From assembly GCA_015709215.1 (NCBI GenBank), contig JACCQN010000039.1:1-32879 (forward strand): DNA of 32,879 nucleotides, in the 5' to 3' direction. The DNA comes from Bacteroidales bacterium (lineage in GTDB: Bacteria > Bacteroidota > Bacteroidia > Bacteroidales > F082). The translations under genes and the position numbers were made by a program. Position 1 is the first letter of the stretch. Each line of letters starts with the position of its first letter. Positions 13,950 through 20,954 of this stretch are shown here, in pieces. The notes beneath the pieces are model-generated. The model made no database searches. It saw only the letters and a program-made list of their open reading frames with translations, and had not been told where the DNA came from.

Positions 13950-15815
13950 TTAAAGTACATCATCTCCTCTAATGGTGCGATATCTGCGTCTTGCTTCTGC
14001 AGCATATATGCTGGCCGGATAATCATCGATCAGCAACTGATAACGATCACTTGCAAGTGGCAGGTTTTTAATGGAATGCTCCAGGATTAGTCCACTTTGG
14101 TAAATGGCTTCATCTGCCAGATAACTATCGGGATAATTACTGAAAAGCAGCTTGAAAAGACTGTCAGCAGTATTAAAATCCTTTTGAACGATTGCCAGTT
14201 CGGCAGAAGCAAAAAGTGTATAGGAAGTAATTACCGGATTTTGAATAGCCACAAGCAGGGAATCGAGCAGATATTTAGCCTTTTCAGGTTTTCGCTGGAA
14301 GCTCAACAATTCGGCACGAGCCAGCGCACTCAAGGTGTTTCCTGTTGTATCTTCCATCAGTATATCCCTTATTTTCAAAGATAATTGCATGGCATCATTG
14401 GCAATCAGCTTGGAAGTGGCTGCTTTCAAAACATCGAGCTGCATGGCTGCCCAGCCAAATTCTCCGATGTAATAACGCAATCTGGCGTTGCGGTAGCGGG
14501 CTTCATGGCCAATAGGTTCGTCTTTCAGTTTTTTTTCAATCTGACTGTAGATGAGTGTAGCTTCCCAAACCTCATCAGTAAACAAATAAATATCAGCTAG
14601 TTGTAGCTTGATAAGCGCTTCTTCCTGTGCGTTGAGCGGGAGTTTTAATCCTTTTTTGAGCAAGGCAACCGCATCCGGTGTATTGTTTTGCTCATAGGCA
14701 TAAATTGACGATAGTGTGATTACCAGTGGATAAAGCTCAGCATTAAAGCCAAGTTCGTCAAAGGCCTGTTCGATATCGGAAGAAAGTTTGGCGTACAGTT
14801 CCTTGTCAATTTGATGTTCTTCACGGGCAATGAGGTAGCGGGCTTGTAAATAGCCCACGTAAGCAGGAATATAATAGGCGCTGTTTCTGCCTTTACTAAC
14901 CACATATTCAAAGCCTTGCAGGGCAACTGCATAAGCACGGTTTTCCATACTGATGTCGGCCAGCTCTAAAATTTGGGGCTCTCTTTCACCTTGGCGGCGG
15001 TCGAGCGCTTTGGCCTGAATGAGGGCTATTTCGTAGTCGTTTTGTTGAAGCGAAAACCAGATTAACAGCTCTCCAAAAAGCATGTTATCAGGCTGTGATT
15101 GAGCACGTATCAGTAATTTTTCGCGTAAAAGATCTGCCATGCTGTTGTCGATATCCATCATCAGGATGTTTTGAAGCCTGTTTTTAATCAGATCGAGGTG
15201 CTGTGGCTGATAGTCAAGCTGAAGCAAATAGTTTTCGAAGGCCATCTCGTAATTGCCCTGATACTGAAAAAGACTGGCTTTTTCGAGGTAAAAGGGATAG
15301 TTCACTTCACTATGCGCTGCACCAAAATCATAGGCCATCAGTGCATATTCGTAAAGACCTCTGGAACGGAAAGCATTGGCAACCATTGCAATCTGGTTGC
15401 GATCCGGAACAAGAGATTTCACTATTCTGTCGAAGCTTCGGCTTGCTTTGCGCTGATCGCCCTGTAGCAGGTAGATATAACCCAGGTCAACCTGGAGGTT
15501 TACTGCCCTTGGGTTACGTTTGATCTCAGATTTTAGTTGATTTTCAGCCTCTTCAAACTCATCCAGCTGAATCAGACAATGGAGGTAATAACTGAAATAA
15601 TGCTGTGATTTGTAAGTTTGATAGAGTTTCAGGTAAAGTGCACCGGCTTGCTCCCATTCCTGATTTCGATAAAACTGATTGGCAAGTCGTTCATCCGACA
15701 CCCTTTGATTCTGTTGTTCGCGACCTATTTGTCTTAGCTCCTGAGCTTCAGCGATAAAGGGCTGCATCAAAAACAGCACTAAAAAAAAGAAAAGTGTCCG
15801 GATAATAAGGCGCAT
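13950..15815 (-). CDS. Exported tetratricopeptide-repeat protein
   Basis: A 621-residue exported protein. It opens with a signal peptide (MRLIIRTLFFFLVLFLMQPF, cleavage near AEAQE), then helical TPR-like repeats across nearly the whole length. Recognisable units include residues 48-110 (FYRNQEWEQAGALYLKLYQT then LIQLDEFEEAENQLK) and QVDLGYIYLLQGDQRKASRS, with further units near the C-terminus (YRLLIDDYPASIYAAEARRR). TPR arrays bind protein partners, so it is probably a periplasmic assembly or scaffold factor. No enzymatic domain is seen. It lies between the coiled-coil lipoprotein (6-base gap) and rsmA (3-base gap), so all belong to the serS operon. Confidence 0.85.
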   Translation of the reverse strand: MRLIIRTLFFFLVLFLMQPFIAEAQELRQIGREQQNQRVSDERLANQFYRNQEWEQAGALYLKLYQTYKSQHYFSYYLHCLIQLDEFEEAENQLKSEIKRNPRAVNLQVDLGYIYLLQGDQRKASRSFDRIVKSLVPDRNQIAMVANAFRSRGLYEYALMAYDFGAAHSEVNYPFYLEKASLFQYQGNYEMAFENYLLQLDYQPQHLDLIKNRLQNILMMDIDNSMADLLREKLLIRAQSQPDNMLFGELLIWFSLQQNDYEIALIQAKALDRRQGEREPQILELADISMENRAYAVALQGFEYVVSKGRNSAYYIPAYVGYLQARYLIAREEHQIDKELYAKLSSDIEQAFDELGFNAELYPLVITLSSIYAYEQNNTPDAVALLKKGLKLPLNAQEEALIKLQLADIYLFTDEVWEATLIYSQIEKKLKDEPIGHEARYRNARLRYYIGEFGWAAMQLDVLKAATSKLIANDAMQLSLKIRDILMEDTTGNTLSALARAELLSFQRKPEKAKYLLDSLLVAIQNPVITSYTLFASAELAIVQKDFNTADSLFKLLFSNYPDSYLADEAIYQSGLILEHSIKNLPLASDRYQLLIDDYPASIYAAEARRRYRTIRGDDVL

Positions 15816-15821
15816 ACTTTA

Positions 15822-16370
15822 TTACGGTTTAGCAGTGTTCGTAAGCGTTTCAATAAGTAACAACTGAGCGTTGATGCGGTTCAGATAGTAGCTGTTTTTG
15901 ATTTTTTGCTCCTCAATGGCTTTCCTCTGAACTAGCAGCATTGCCTGTTGTGCAGTACTATCGGCAGGTTTTTGATCAACGATTTGATGCAATTGTATGA
16001 GCTGATCTGTTTGCGATTTGCATTCCCCGATAAGGATGGGAGCTTCCGTTTTGAAGGATTGAAGTGCGTTTTTAGCGTTTTCGATGCTTTCGCTGCGTGC
16101 CTGCAAAAAGGAATCGTCATTATTGTCCTGCAATTGATAAGTTGACAAAACTACAACCAGACTATCAGTATTCAAACGACTCAGTTTTTCAAGTTCGGTC
16201 TGTTGTTCCCTAATTACAGTTTTCAATGAATCAATCTGTTGCAAAATCAATATCGTTTGTTTGGGAACTGATGGTTTGCAGCCGCTAAGCAAACTCAGGG
16301 CCGACAAACTAGTCAATACGCTCAAAACCAGTATAAGGTTGAAGGGCTTTTGGAATGTTAATACCATCAT
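15822..16370 (-). CDS. Coiled-coil lipoprotein overlapping serS
   Basis: About 182 residues. The signal segment ends with LSLLSGC (lipobox, Cys about residue 31), followed by a charged helical region likely to form a coiled coil (ILQQIDSLKTVIREQQTELE). A longer in-frame extension to 16430 exists, but the paired ATGs at 16368-16370 and 16365-16367 give a sensible signal peptide. The first 60 or so coding bases lie inside the serS 3' end in another frame, so the signal peptide is overprinted on the last 18 or so seryl-tRNA synthetase residues. Function is unknown; it may work with the TPR protein 6 bases downstream. Confidence 0.75.
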   Translation of the reverse strand: MMVLTFQKPFNLILVLSVLTSLSALSLLSGCKPSVPKQTILILQQIDSLKTVIREQQTELEKLSRLNTDSLVVVLSTYQLQDNNDDSFLQARSESIENAKNALQSFKTEAPILIGECKSQTDQLIQLHQIVDQKPADSTAQQAMLLVQRKAIEEQKIKNSYYLNRINAQLLLIETLTNTAKP

Positions 16371-17580
16371 CTGTTTGATTATTTTCGAGCAATGCGGCAA
16401 CGATGCGCGGCAACGCCAGTGCACTGCCATTTAAAGTATGTGCCAGATTAATTTGACCGTTATTGTCTTTAAAGCGCAGCTTCATTCTGTTGGCCTGGAA
16501 GCTTTCAAAATTAGATACAGAGCTTACTTCCAGCCACATCTCTTGGGCAGCTGAGTACACTTCAAAATCGAAAGTGAGTGCGGAGGTAAAACTCATATCG
16601 CCCCCACAAAGCCTCAGGATTCGGAAAGGAAGTTCCAGTTTTTGCAGTAAACCAGCCACATGGGCTTTCATTGCTTCCAGGGTTTGATAGGAGGTTTCGG
16701 GATGAACAACCTCAACGATTTCAACTTTGTCAAACTGATGAAGTCTGTTAAGTCCGCGCACATGTTTGCCCCACGAACCGGCTTCACGTCTAAAGCAACT
16801 CGAGTAAGCAGTAGTTTTTACGGGTAGTTCCTTTTCCTGAAGGATGACATCGCGGAAAATATTAGTCACCGGCACTTCTGCTGTAGGAATCATATACAGC
16901 TTATCAGCGCCGATGGTGTACATTTGCCCTTCTTTATCAGGGAGTTGCCCTGTGCCAAAAGCCGAAGCTTCATTAACCATGAGGGGAGGCTGAACTTCCT
17001 GATAGCCTGCTTTTATGGCTTCGTCCAGAAAGAAATTGATCAGCGCCCTTTGAAGCCGTGCTCCTTTGCCCTTATAAAAAGGAAATCCTGCTCCGGTAAC
17101 CTTATTGCCAAGCTCAAAATCAATCAGGTCGTACTTTGATATCAAATCCCAGTGAGGAACTGCATTTTCAGGTAATTTAGGGATGATGCCTTCTTCGTGC
17201 ACGGTGATATTGTCGCTGGCCTGTTTTCCGGGAGGCACACTCTCGTGCGGAAGATTTGGAATCTCAACCAGTTTTTCGTTGAGCTGATCTTTGGTTTCTG
17301 CGAGCTTTTGATTCAGCTCTTTGGTTTTTTCCTTGATTTGGCTGTTGCGTGCTTTTAGCACAGCAGCAGCTTCTGTTTTACCTTCTTTAAAAAGCAAACC
17401 AATTTGTTTGGCGATGCTGTTGGCTTCGGCCAAAAGCTCATCCAATTCCTGTTGCAGGTTTTTCCTGAGGTCGTCAAGTTGCAGCACCTGATCGATCAGT
17501 TCGGTATTGTGGAAGTTTTTGATTGCCAGCCGGGCTATTACTTCAGTTTTGTTGGCCCGGATAAAGGGTATTAAAAGCAT
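16309..17580 (-). CDS. serS: Seryl-tRNA synthetase
   Basis: Charges tRNA-Ser (and tRNA-Sec) with serine. The 423-residue class II synthetase has the N-terminal coiled-coil arm (about 25-105), motif 2 region (SSCFRREAGSWGKHVRGLNRLHQFDKVE) and motif 3 (LNGSALALPRIVAALLENNQ). The TAEVPVTN serine-binding segment is present. Start ATG at 17580 and length are standard, ending in QPYTGFERID. A -7 box lies just upstream, so it is the first gene of an operon with the lipoprotein, TPR and rsmA genes. Confidence 0.97.
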   Translation of the reverse strand: MLLIPFIRANKTEVIARLAIKNFHNTELIDQVLQLDDLRKNLQQELDELLAEANSIAKQIGLLFKEGKTEAAAVLKARNSQIKEKTKELNQKLAETKDQLNEKLVEIPNLPHESVPPGKQASDNITVHEEGIIPKLPENAVPHWDLISKYDLIDFELGNKVTGAGFPFYKGKGARLQRALINFFLDEAIKAGYQEVQPPLMVNEASAFGTGQLPDKEGQMYTIGADKLYMIPTAEVPVTNIFRDVILQEKELPVKTTAYSSCFRREAGSWGKHVRGLNRLHQFDKVEIVEVVHPETSYQTLEAMKAHVAGLLQKLELPFRILRLCGGDMSFTSALTFDFEVYSAAQEMWLEVSSVSNFESFQANRMKLRFKDNNGQINLAHTLNGSALALPRIVAALLENNQTDDGINIPKALQPYTGFERID

Positions 17581-17598
17581 GTTGATTCAGAATTTTTG

Positions 17599-17606
17599 CA
17601 AAAGTA
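17599..17606 (-). promoter_or_regulatory. -7 promoter element (TACTTTTG) of the serS operon
   Basis: On the minus strand TACTTTTG fits TAnnTTTG and lies 18 bases upstream of the serS ATG. No clear TTTG is seen at -33. Confidence 0.45.
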
Positions 17607-17660
17607 GGAATTTATGGCACTGTTGTGGCATTGAAAATAGGGGTGGTTCAAAAATCTAAA

Positions 17661-17696
17661 AGCCAAAAAACCCGGCTATGCAGGCATAACCGGGTT
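17661..17696 (-). terminator. Rho-independent terminator of rplU-rpmA
   Basis: On the minus strand a 12-bp stem with one mismatch (plus-strand arms 17669-17680 and 17685-17696, 4-base loop) is followed by TTTTTTGGCT. It closes the ribosomal protein operon 24 bases after rpmA. Confidence 0.85.
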
Positions 17697-17719
17697 GCTA
17701 TTATTTTTGTGCAAATCTG

Positions 17720-17995
17720 TTAGTTTACTGCAGTTTTTGTTTCTGCGGGAATAACAGAGATGTAGGATTTATCGTCTTTTTTGCGACGGAACTCAACAGT
17801 GCCGTCAACCATAGCAAAAATAGTATGGTCTTTTCCAATTCCAACATTATTGCCGGGACGATGAGCGGTGCCACGCTGCCTTACGATGATGTTGCCGGCT
17901 TTGGCAAACTGACCACCATAAATTTTTACTCCCAGTCGTTTACTTTCCGATTCGCGTCCGTTATTGGAACTACCAGCTCCTTTTTTATGTGCCAT
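17720..17995 (-). CDS. rpmA: 50S ribosomal protein L27
   Basis: A 91-residue L27, which places its N-terminal tail near the peptidyl-transferase centre. The [20 protein letters not shown] start, [10 protein letters not shown] and FEYRRK-like EFRRKKDD segments are diagnostic. There is no N-terminal leader extension of the kind cleaved in some Firmicutes. It is downstream of rplU in the conserved rplU-rpmA pair and is followed by a strong terminator. Confidence 0.97.
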   Translation of the reverse strand: MAHKKGAGSSNNGRESESKRLGVKIYGGQFAKAGNIIVRQRGTAHRPGNNVGIGKDHTIFAMVDGTVEFRRKKDDKSYISVIPAETKTAVN

Positions 17996-18016
17996 TGTTC
18001 TAAGATTTTCTAGTTA

Positions 18017-18328
18017 TTACGCTTTGATATCTTCAATCACTACCTTGCTCAGGTATTGACGATGACCGTTCGACTTTTGGTATCCTTTTCTTCTTTTCTT
18101 TTTGAAAACGATAACTTTATCTCCTTTGAGGTGCTCGATAACCTTAACAGAAACACTTGCACCATCAATTACAGGAGCACCAACAGTGGTTTGTCCGTCA
18201 TTGTCGATCAATAATACCTTTTCGAAAGCCACTTGGCTACCTTCTTCATTTTCAAGTCTGTGCACAAAGATCTGCTGACCTTTGGTTACCTTGAACTGCT
18301 GTCCTGCGATGTCAACTATTGCGTACAT
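18017..18328 (-). CDS. rplU: 50S ribosomal protein L21
   Basis: A 103-residue L21, which binds 23S rRNA together with L20. The start [18 protein letters not shown], the [21 protein letters not shown] core and the basic [16 protein letters not shown] loop are typical. It is the first gene of the pair, with a well-formed promoter upstream and rpmA following 21 bases downstream. Confidence 0.97.
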   Translation of the reverse strand: MYAIVDIAGQQFKVTKGQQIFVHRLENEEGSQVAFEKVLLIDNDGQTTVGAPVIDGASVSVKVIEHLKGDKVIVFKKKRRKGYQKSNGHRQYLSKVVIEDIKA

Positions 18329-18372
18329 TATACTGATTTGAAATTGAGGATTATGCTCAAAAATTTGAACTG

Positions 18373-18402
18373 CAAAAGTATAAAAAATATTAATTCGTCA
18401 AA
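18373..18402 (-). promoter_or_regulatory. Promoter of rplU-rpmA
   Basis: On the minus strand TTTG (18402-18399), an 18-base spacer and TACTTTTG (18380-18373) give an excellent Bacteroidetes housekeeping promoter, with a leader of roughly 40 bases before the rplU ATG. Confidence 0.75.
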
Positions 18403-18425
18403 CTTTTGTGCTATATTTTTTTAAC

Positions 18426-18863
18426 TTACTTATTTGCTGATATTTGTACCTGAGCCACAGTACGTTTATTATTTATCAGCAGCATTTCTCCTCTAATCAA
18501 ACCCATCAAAAGCATAAACAGCGGAGTTAGTGAATTGAGCAAGCCTGCTATTGCGCTGTCGATGTCGCGCTGGGTAGCTGTAATCAGCAAATTTGGGAAA
18601 AGATTACCTGCAAAACCTGAGATGCTTGGCCAGAAAAAATCTTTTCGTGTAATCTTTTTTAGGTGGGGAATGGCAAAGGGCAGTAAAAACAAAAAAGTAA
18701 TACCTACACGCAGCGCACCTACTTCGATAGGGTCGGAATAGACTAAGGCCTTCTTTATCAGAATAAATGAGCTGCCCCAAGTAACTACAAGTCCTGCCAG
18801 AATAAGCCATGCCGTGGTAGTTTGGCGCGTACTATCAGAACTGTTGTTTGCGTGTTGCGACAT
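18426..18863 (-). pseudogene. Truncated EamA-family (DMT) transporter
   Basis: The 145-residue product has a single EamA half: AWLILAGLVVTWGSSFILIKKAL (TM1 with the family's WGSSF motif), then further helices through LLNSLTPLFMLLMGLIRGE. After that comes a short polar tail (LLINNKRTVAQVQISANK) in place of TM5. Full-length EamA transporters have two such halves and about 290-300 residues, so the second half is absent. The sequence right after the stop leads in 24 bases to the rplU promoter, so a deletion may have joined them. It could be a functional single-domain protein, but the unnatural tail argues for a truncated gene. The start ATG at 18863 is sound. Confidence 0.65.
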
Positions 18864-19194
18864 TTGCAGCGGGTTTTACTATCTTTGGGTTTTGCAGGGC
18901 GCAAAGGTATTGTTTTTTAACACCGCTAAATTGAATGCTCAATTCGGTTAAATGAAATTTGAGCTGTGTTTTTGCGTTAATCAAATCAAAAATAGTTGAA
19001 GGTAGTGCGTGTTCTGAGAGTCTCTTTTGCAATTTCAAATCATTGTTGATGCTCAGGATTGATGCATCAAGGGAGTATAACGGTTGATTTTAGTAGGTTA
19101 AGTGATTTATACTAATGGGCACTGTACGGAAATTTATAACTTTGCAGTTGAAACGATACGATTCGACCGAAATTTAAAGTAGTGATCCATCGGC
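18864..19194. other. Intergenic region between the EamA remnant and the sigma factor gene
   Basis: A 331-base divergent gap. It holds the sigma gene's -7 element (19137-19144) and an imperfect hairpin at 18917-18951 (core AATTGA-ATGC-TCAATT flanked by TTAA and CGGTTAA arms). I see no convincing gene or RNA in the rest. Confidence 0.5.
19137..19144 (+). promoter_or_regulatory. -7 promoter element (TAACTTTG) of the ECF sigma gene
   Basis: TAACTTTG matches TAnnTTTG 50 bases before the ATG at 19195. No TTTG is seen at the expected -33 position, so the upstream half may be bound by another sigma factor or by an activator. Confidence 0.4.
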
Positions 19195-19824
19195 ATGAAG
19201 CATATGACAGACGATCAAAGTAGTTGGATAGAAGGCCTGAAGGCCGGAAGCAAGGAAGTTTTTGACGATATCTTCAGGGCTTATTACGGCGAGCTTGTTA
19301 TTTATTGTTTGCGTTATGTTCACGATCAGGATGTGGCCGAAGACATTGTGCAGGATATGTTTGTGAAAATGTGGCTCCGGCATGCTGATCTGCAGATACA
19401 AACTTCCCTCAAGGCTTACCTATACCGTGCCACACAAAATCATGCGCTGAATCACCTGAATCAGCTTAAGATACAGGACAAGTATAAGCAATATGTAGGA
19501 TTTGCTGCATTGAATGGCTCCGAAAGTCCTCTTGAAAAACTGCAGGAATCGGATCTGGAACTAAAAATTAAACATGCAGTTTTAAGTTTGCCCGAAAAAC
19601 GCCGTGAGGTATTTGAGCTTAGCAGACACGAAGGGCTCAGAAACAAGCAAATTGCAGAGCGACTCAACATCAGCGTAAAAACGGTCGAAAATCAAATGAC
19701 CAAAGCCCTGGAACATCTTCGTGTTTTTTTAAAAGAATATTTGCCGGTTATCTTTTTATTTATTGTAACTTTCGGGGTGATTTTACAGGCTTTTTTGAAA
19801 CAAGATTTTTTTTACCTATTTTAA
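19195..19824 (+). CDS. ECF-type RNA polymerase sigma factor with C-terminal hydrophobic helix
   Basis: A 209-residue sigma-70 family ECF factor of the Bacteroidetes FecI-like type. Region 2 spans about residues 25-90 (DIFRAYYGELVIYCLRYV and DIVQDMFVKMWLRH). Region 4 is at about 125-175 (LPEKRREVFELSRHEGLRNK and the IAERLNISVKTVENQM helix-turn-helix). Beyond region 4 the chain continues into a strongly hydrophobic stretch at about 182-200 (EYLPVIFLFIVTFGVILQAF), which looks like a membrane helix and would tether the factor. ATG codons at 19195 and 19204 are both possible starts. The FecR-type gene follows after 58 bases, the standard sigma/anti-sigma arrangement. Downstream surface-protein genes are likely targets. 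Confidence 0.92.
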   Translation: MKHMTDDQSSWIEGLKAGSKEVFDDIFRAYYGELVIYCLRYVHDQDVAEDIVQDMFVKMWLRHADLQIQTSLKAYLYRATQNHALNHLNQLKIQDKYKQYVGFAALNGSESPLEKLQESDLELKIKHAVLSLPEKRREVFELSRHEGLRNKQIAERLNISVKTVENQMTKALEHLRVFLKEYLPVIFLFIVTFGVILQAFLKQDFFYLF

Positions 19825-19882
19825 TAGGGGATAAAGGAAATGAGATTGTCGTATTAAAGAATTCTTAACAACAAATTTCACA

Positions 19883-20893
19883 TTGATAAATTTTAACAGA
19901 TACAATAACCTCGCAGCAAAATACCTTAGTGGTAACTGCAACTCAACTGAAAAAGAGCAGTTTGAGTTATGGTTGTTGGCATCTGATGAGCATAAGCAAT
20001 GGTTCGAAACCCAAAAAGCAGTTTGGAATTTTTCTAATGCTGCTGTACTTTCAACAGAAGTAGATGTTGAGGCAGCACTCAGTAAAGTTCATCAGCGAAT
20101 CGCCTTCATGCAAGAACATCATCAGCATGAAGTTAAGCATGCCAGAAAGTTTGTTTCCGTTTACAGATGGGTTGCCAGTGCTGCAGCAGTATTTTTGCTC
20201 GGGCTGGCTGTTTTGTTTTTCATGAAGAACGAACAAACCTCAACGCTGCAACACATTACTGCAACACAAAAATCGGAAACTCCCCTGCAACTGCCGGATG
20301 GTTCAGAAGTTTACCTTAACGAAAATTCCGAAATTGGCTTCCCTGAGCAATTCGCGGATGGCTTGCGGCAAACTACTTTCAAAGGCATTGGTTTATTCGA
20401 GATAGCTGCTAATCCTGATAAACCTTTTCAAATTATAGCCGATCATTTTGGTGTTGAGGTTTTGGGAACAAAATTTAACCTCAATGCTGTTCCTGGGGCT
20501 GATCAGTTCAAAGTCGATCTGCTGGAAGGAAAAGTCAGGTTGTTTACCTTTGATCAAAATCCCGAAGAAAGAATAGAGCAGCTGATCTTGTTGCCCGGCG
20601 AAAGAGGAGTGTTTGACGCACAATCCAAGCGTTTGTCGAGAGTTGATGGCACAGATCATAATTTCCTTTTCTGGAAAACCGGAATTCTCGAGTTCATCAA
20701 TACACCGCTTACCGACGCGCTTAAAACGATAAACGAAAATTATGCGATCAATTTTATTTTAGCCGAACAGCATAATGATTTACGAATCACAGCACGCTTC
20801 GAAAACGAATCCTCTGATGAGCTAATTGAGTCGCTCCAAACAATCTTCAATTTCGAGGTGACAAGAAACGGCCAAACCGTCTATCTCAGATAA
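19883..20893 (+). CDS. FecR-family anti-sigma factor
   Basis: A 336-residue inner-membrane anti-sigma regulator. The N-terminal cytoplasmic segment (about 1-90, AAKYLSGNCNSTEKEQFELW) would hold the sigma factor. One TM helix is at about 96-114 (RWVASAAAVFLLGLAVLFF). The periplasmic FecR domain (about 125-225) has LPDGSEVYLNENSEIGFPE and VEVLGTKFNLNA. The C-terminal DUF4974-like domain (about 268-336, LEFINTPLTDALKTI) has the same layout as an STN domain. The start is TTG at 19883: no nearby ATG exists and the N-terminal region would otherwise be lost. It belongs with the sigma gene upstream and the STN-barrel gene 61 bases downstream. Confidence 0.9.
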   Translation: MINFNRYNNLAAKYLSGNCNSTEKEQFELWLLASDEHKQWFETQKAVWNFSNAAVLSTEVDVEAALSKVHQRIAFMQEHHQHEVKHARKFVSVYRWVASAAAVFLLGLAVLFFMKNEQTSTLQHITATQKSETPLQLPDGSEVYLNENSEIGFPEQFADGLRQTTFKGIGLFEIAANPDKPFQIIADHFGVEVLGTKFNLNAVPGADQFKVDLLEGKVRLFTFDQNPEERIEQLILLPGERGVFDAQSKRLSRVDGTDHNFLFWKTGILEFINTPLTDALKTINENYAINFILAEQHNDLRITARFENESSDELIESLQTIFNFEVTRNGQTVYLR

Positions 20894-20954
20894 TTTCTCA
20901 ACATTTCTTCTTCTTTGCCGGATTTTTGTACTTTAGCCAACACGTAAAACAGTG

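Noticed and set aside
18017-18460. A structured L21/autoregulatory leader upstream of rplU
   Set aside because: The leader after the promoter is only about 40 bases, A/T-rich and without a stable fold that I can see.
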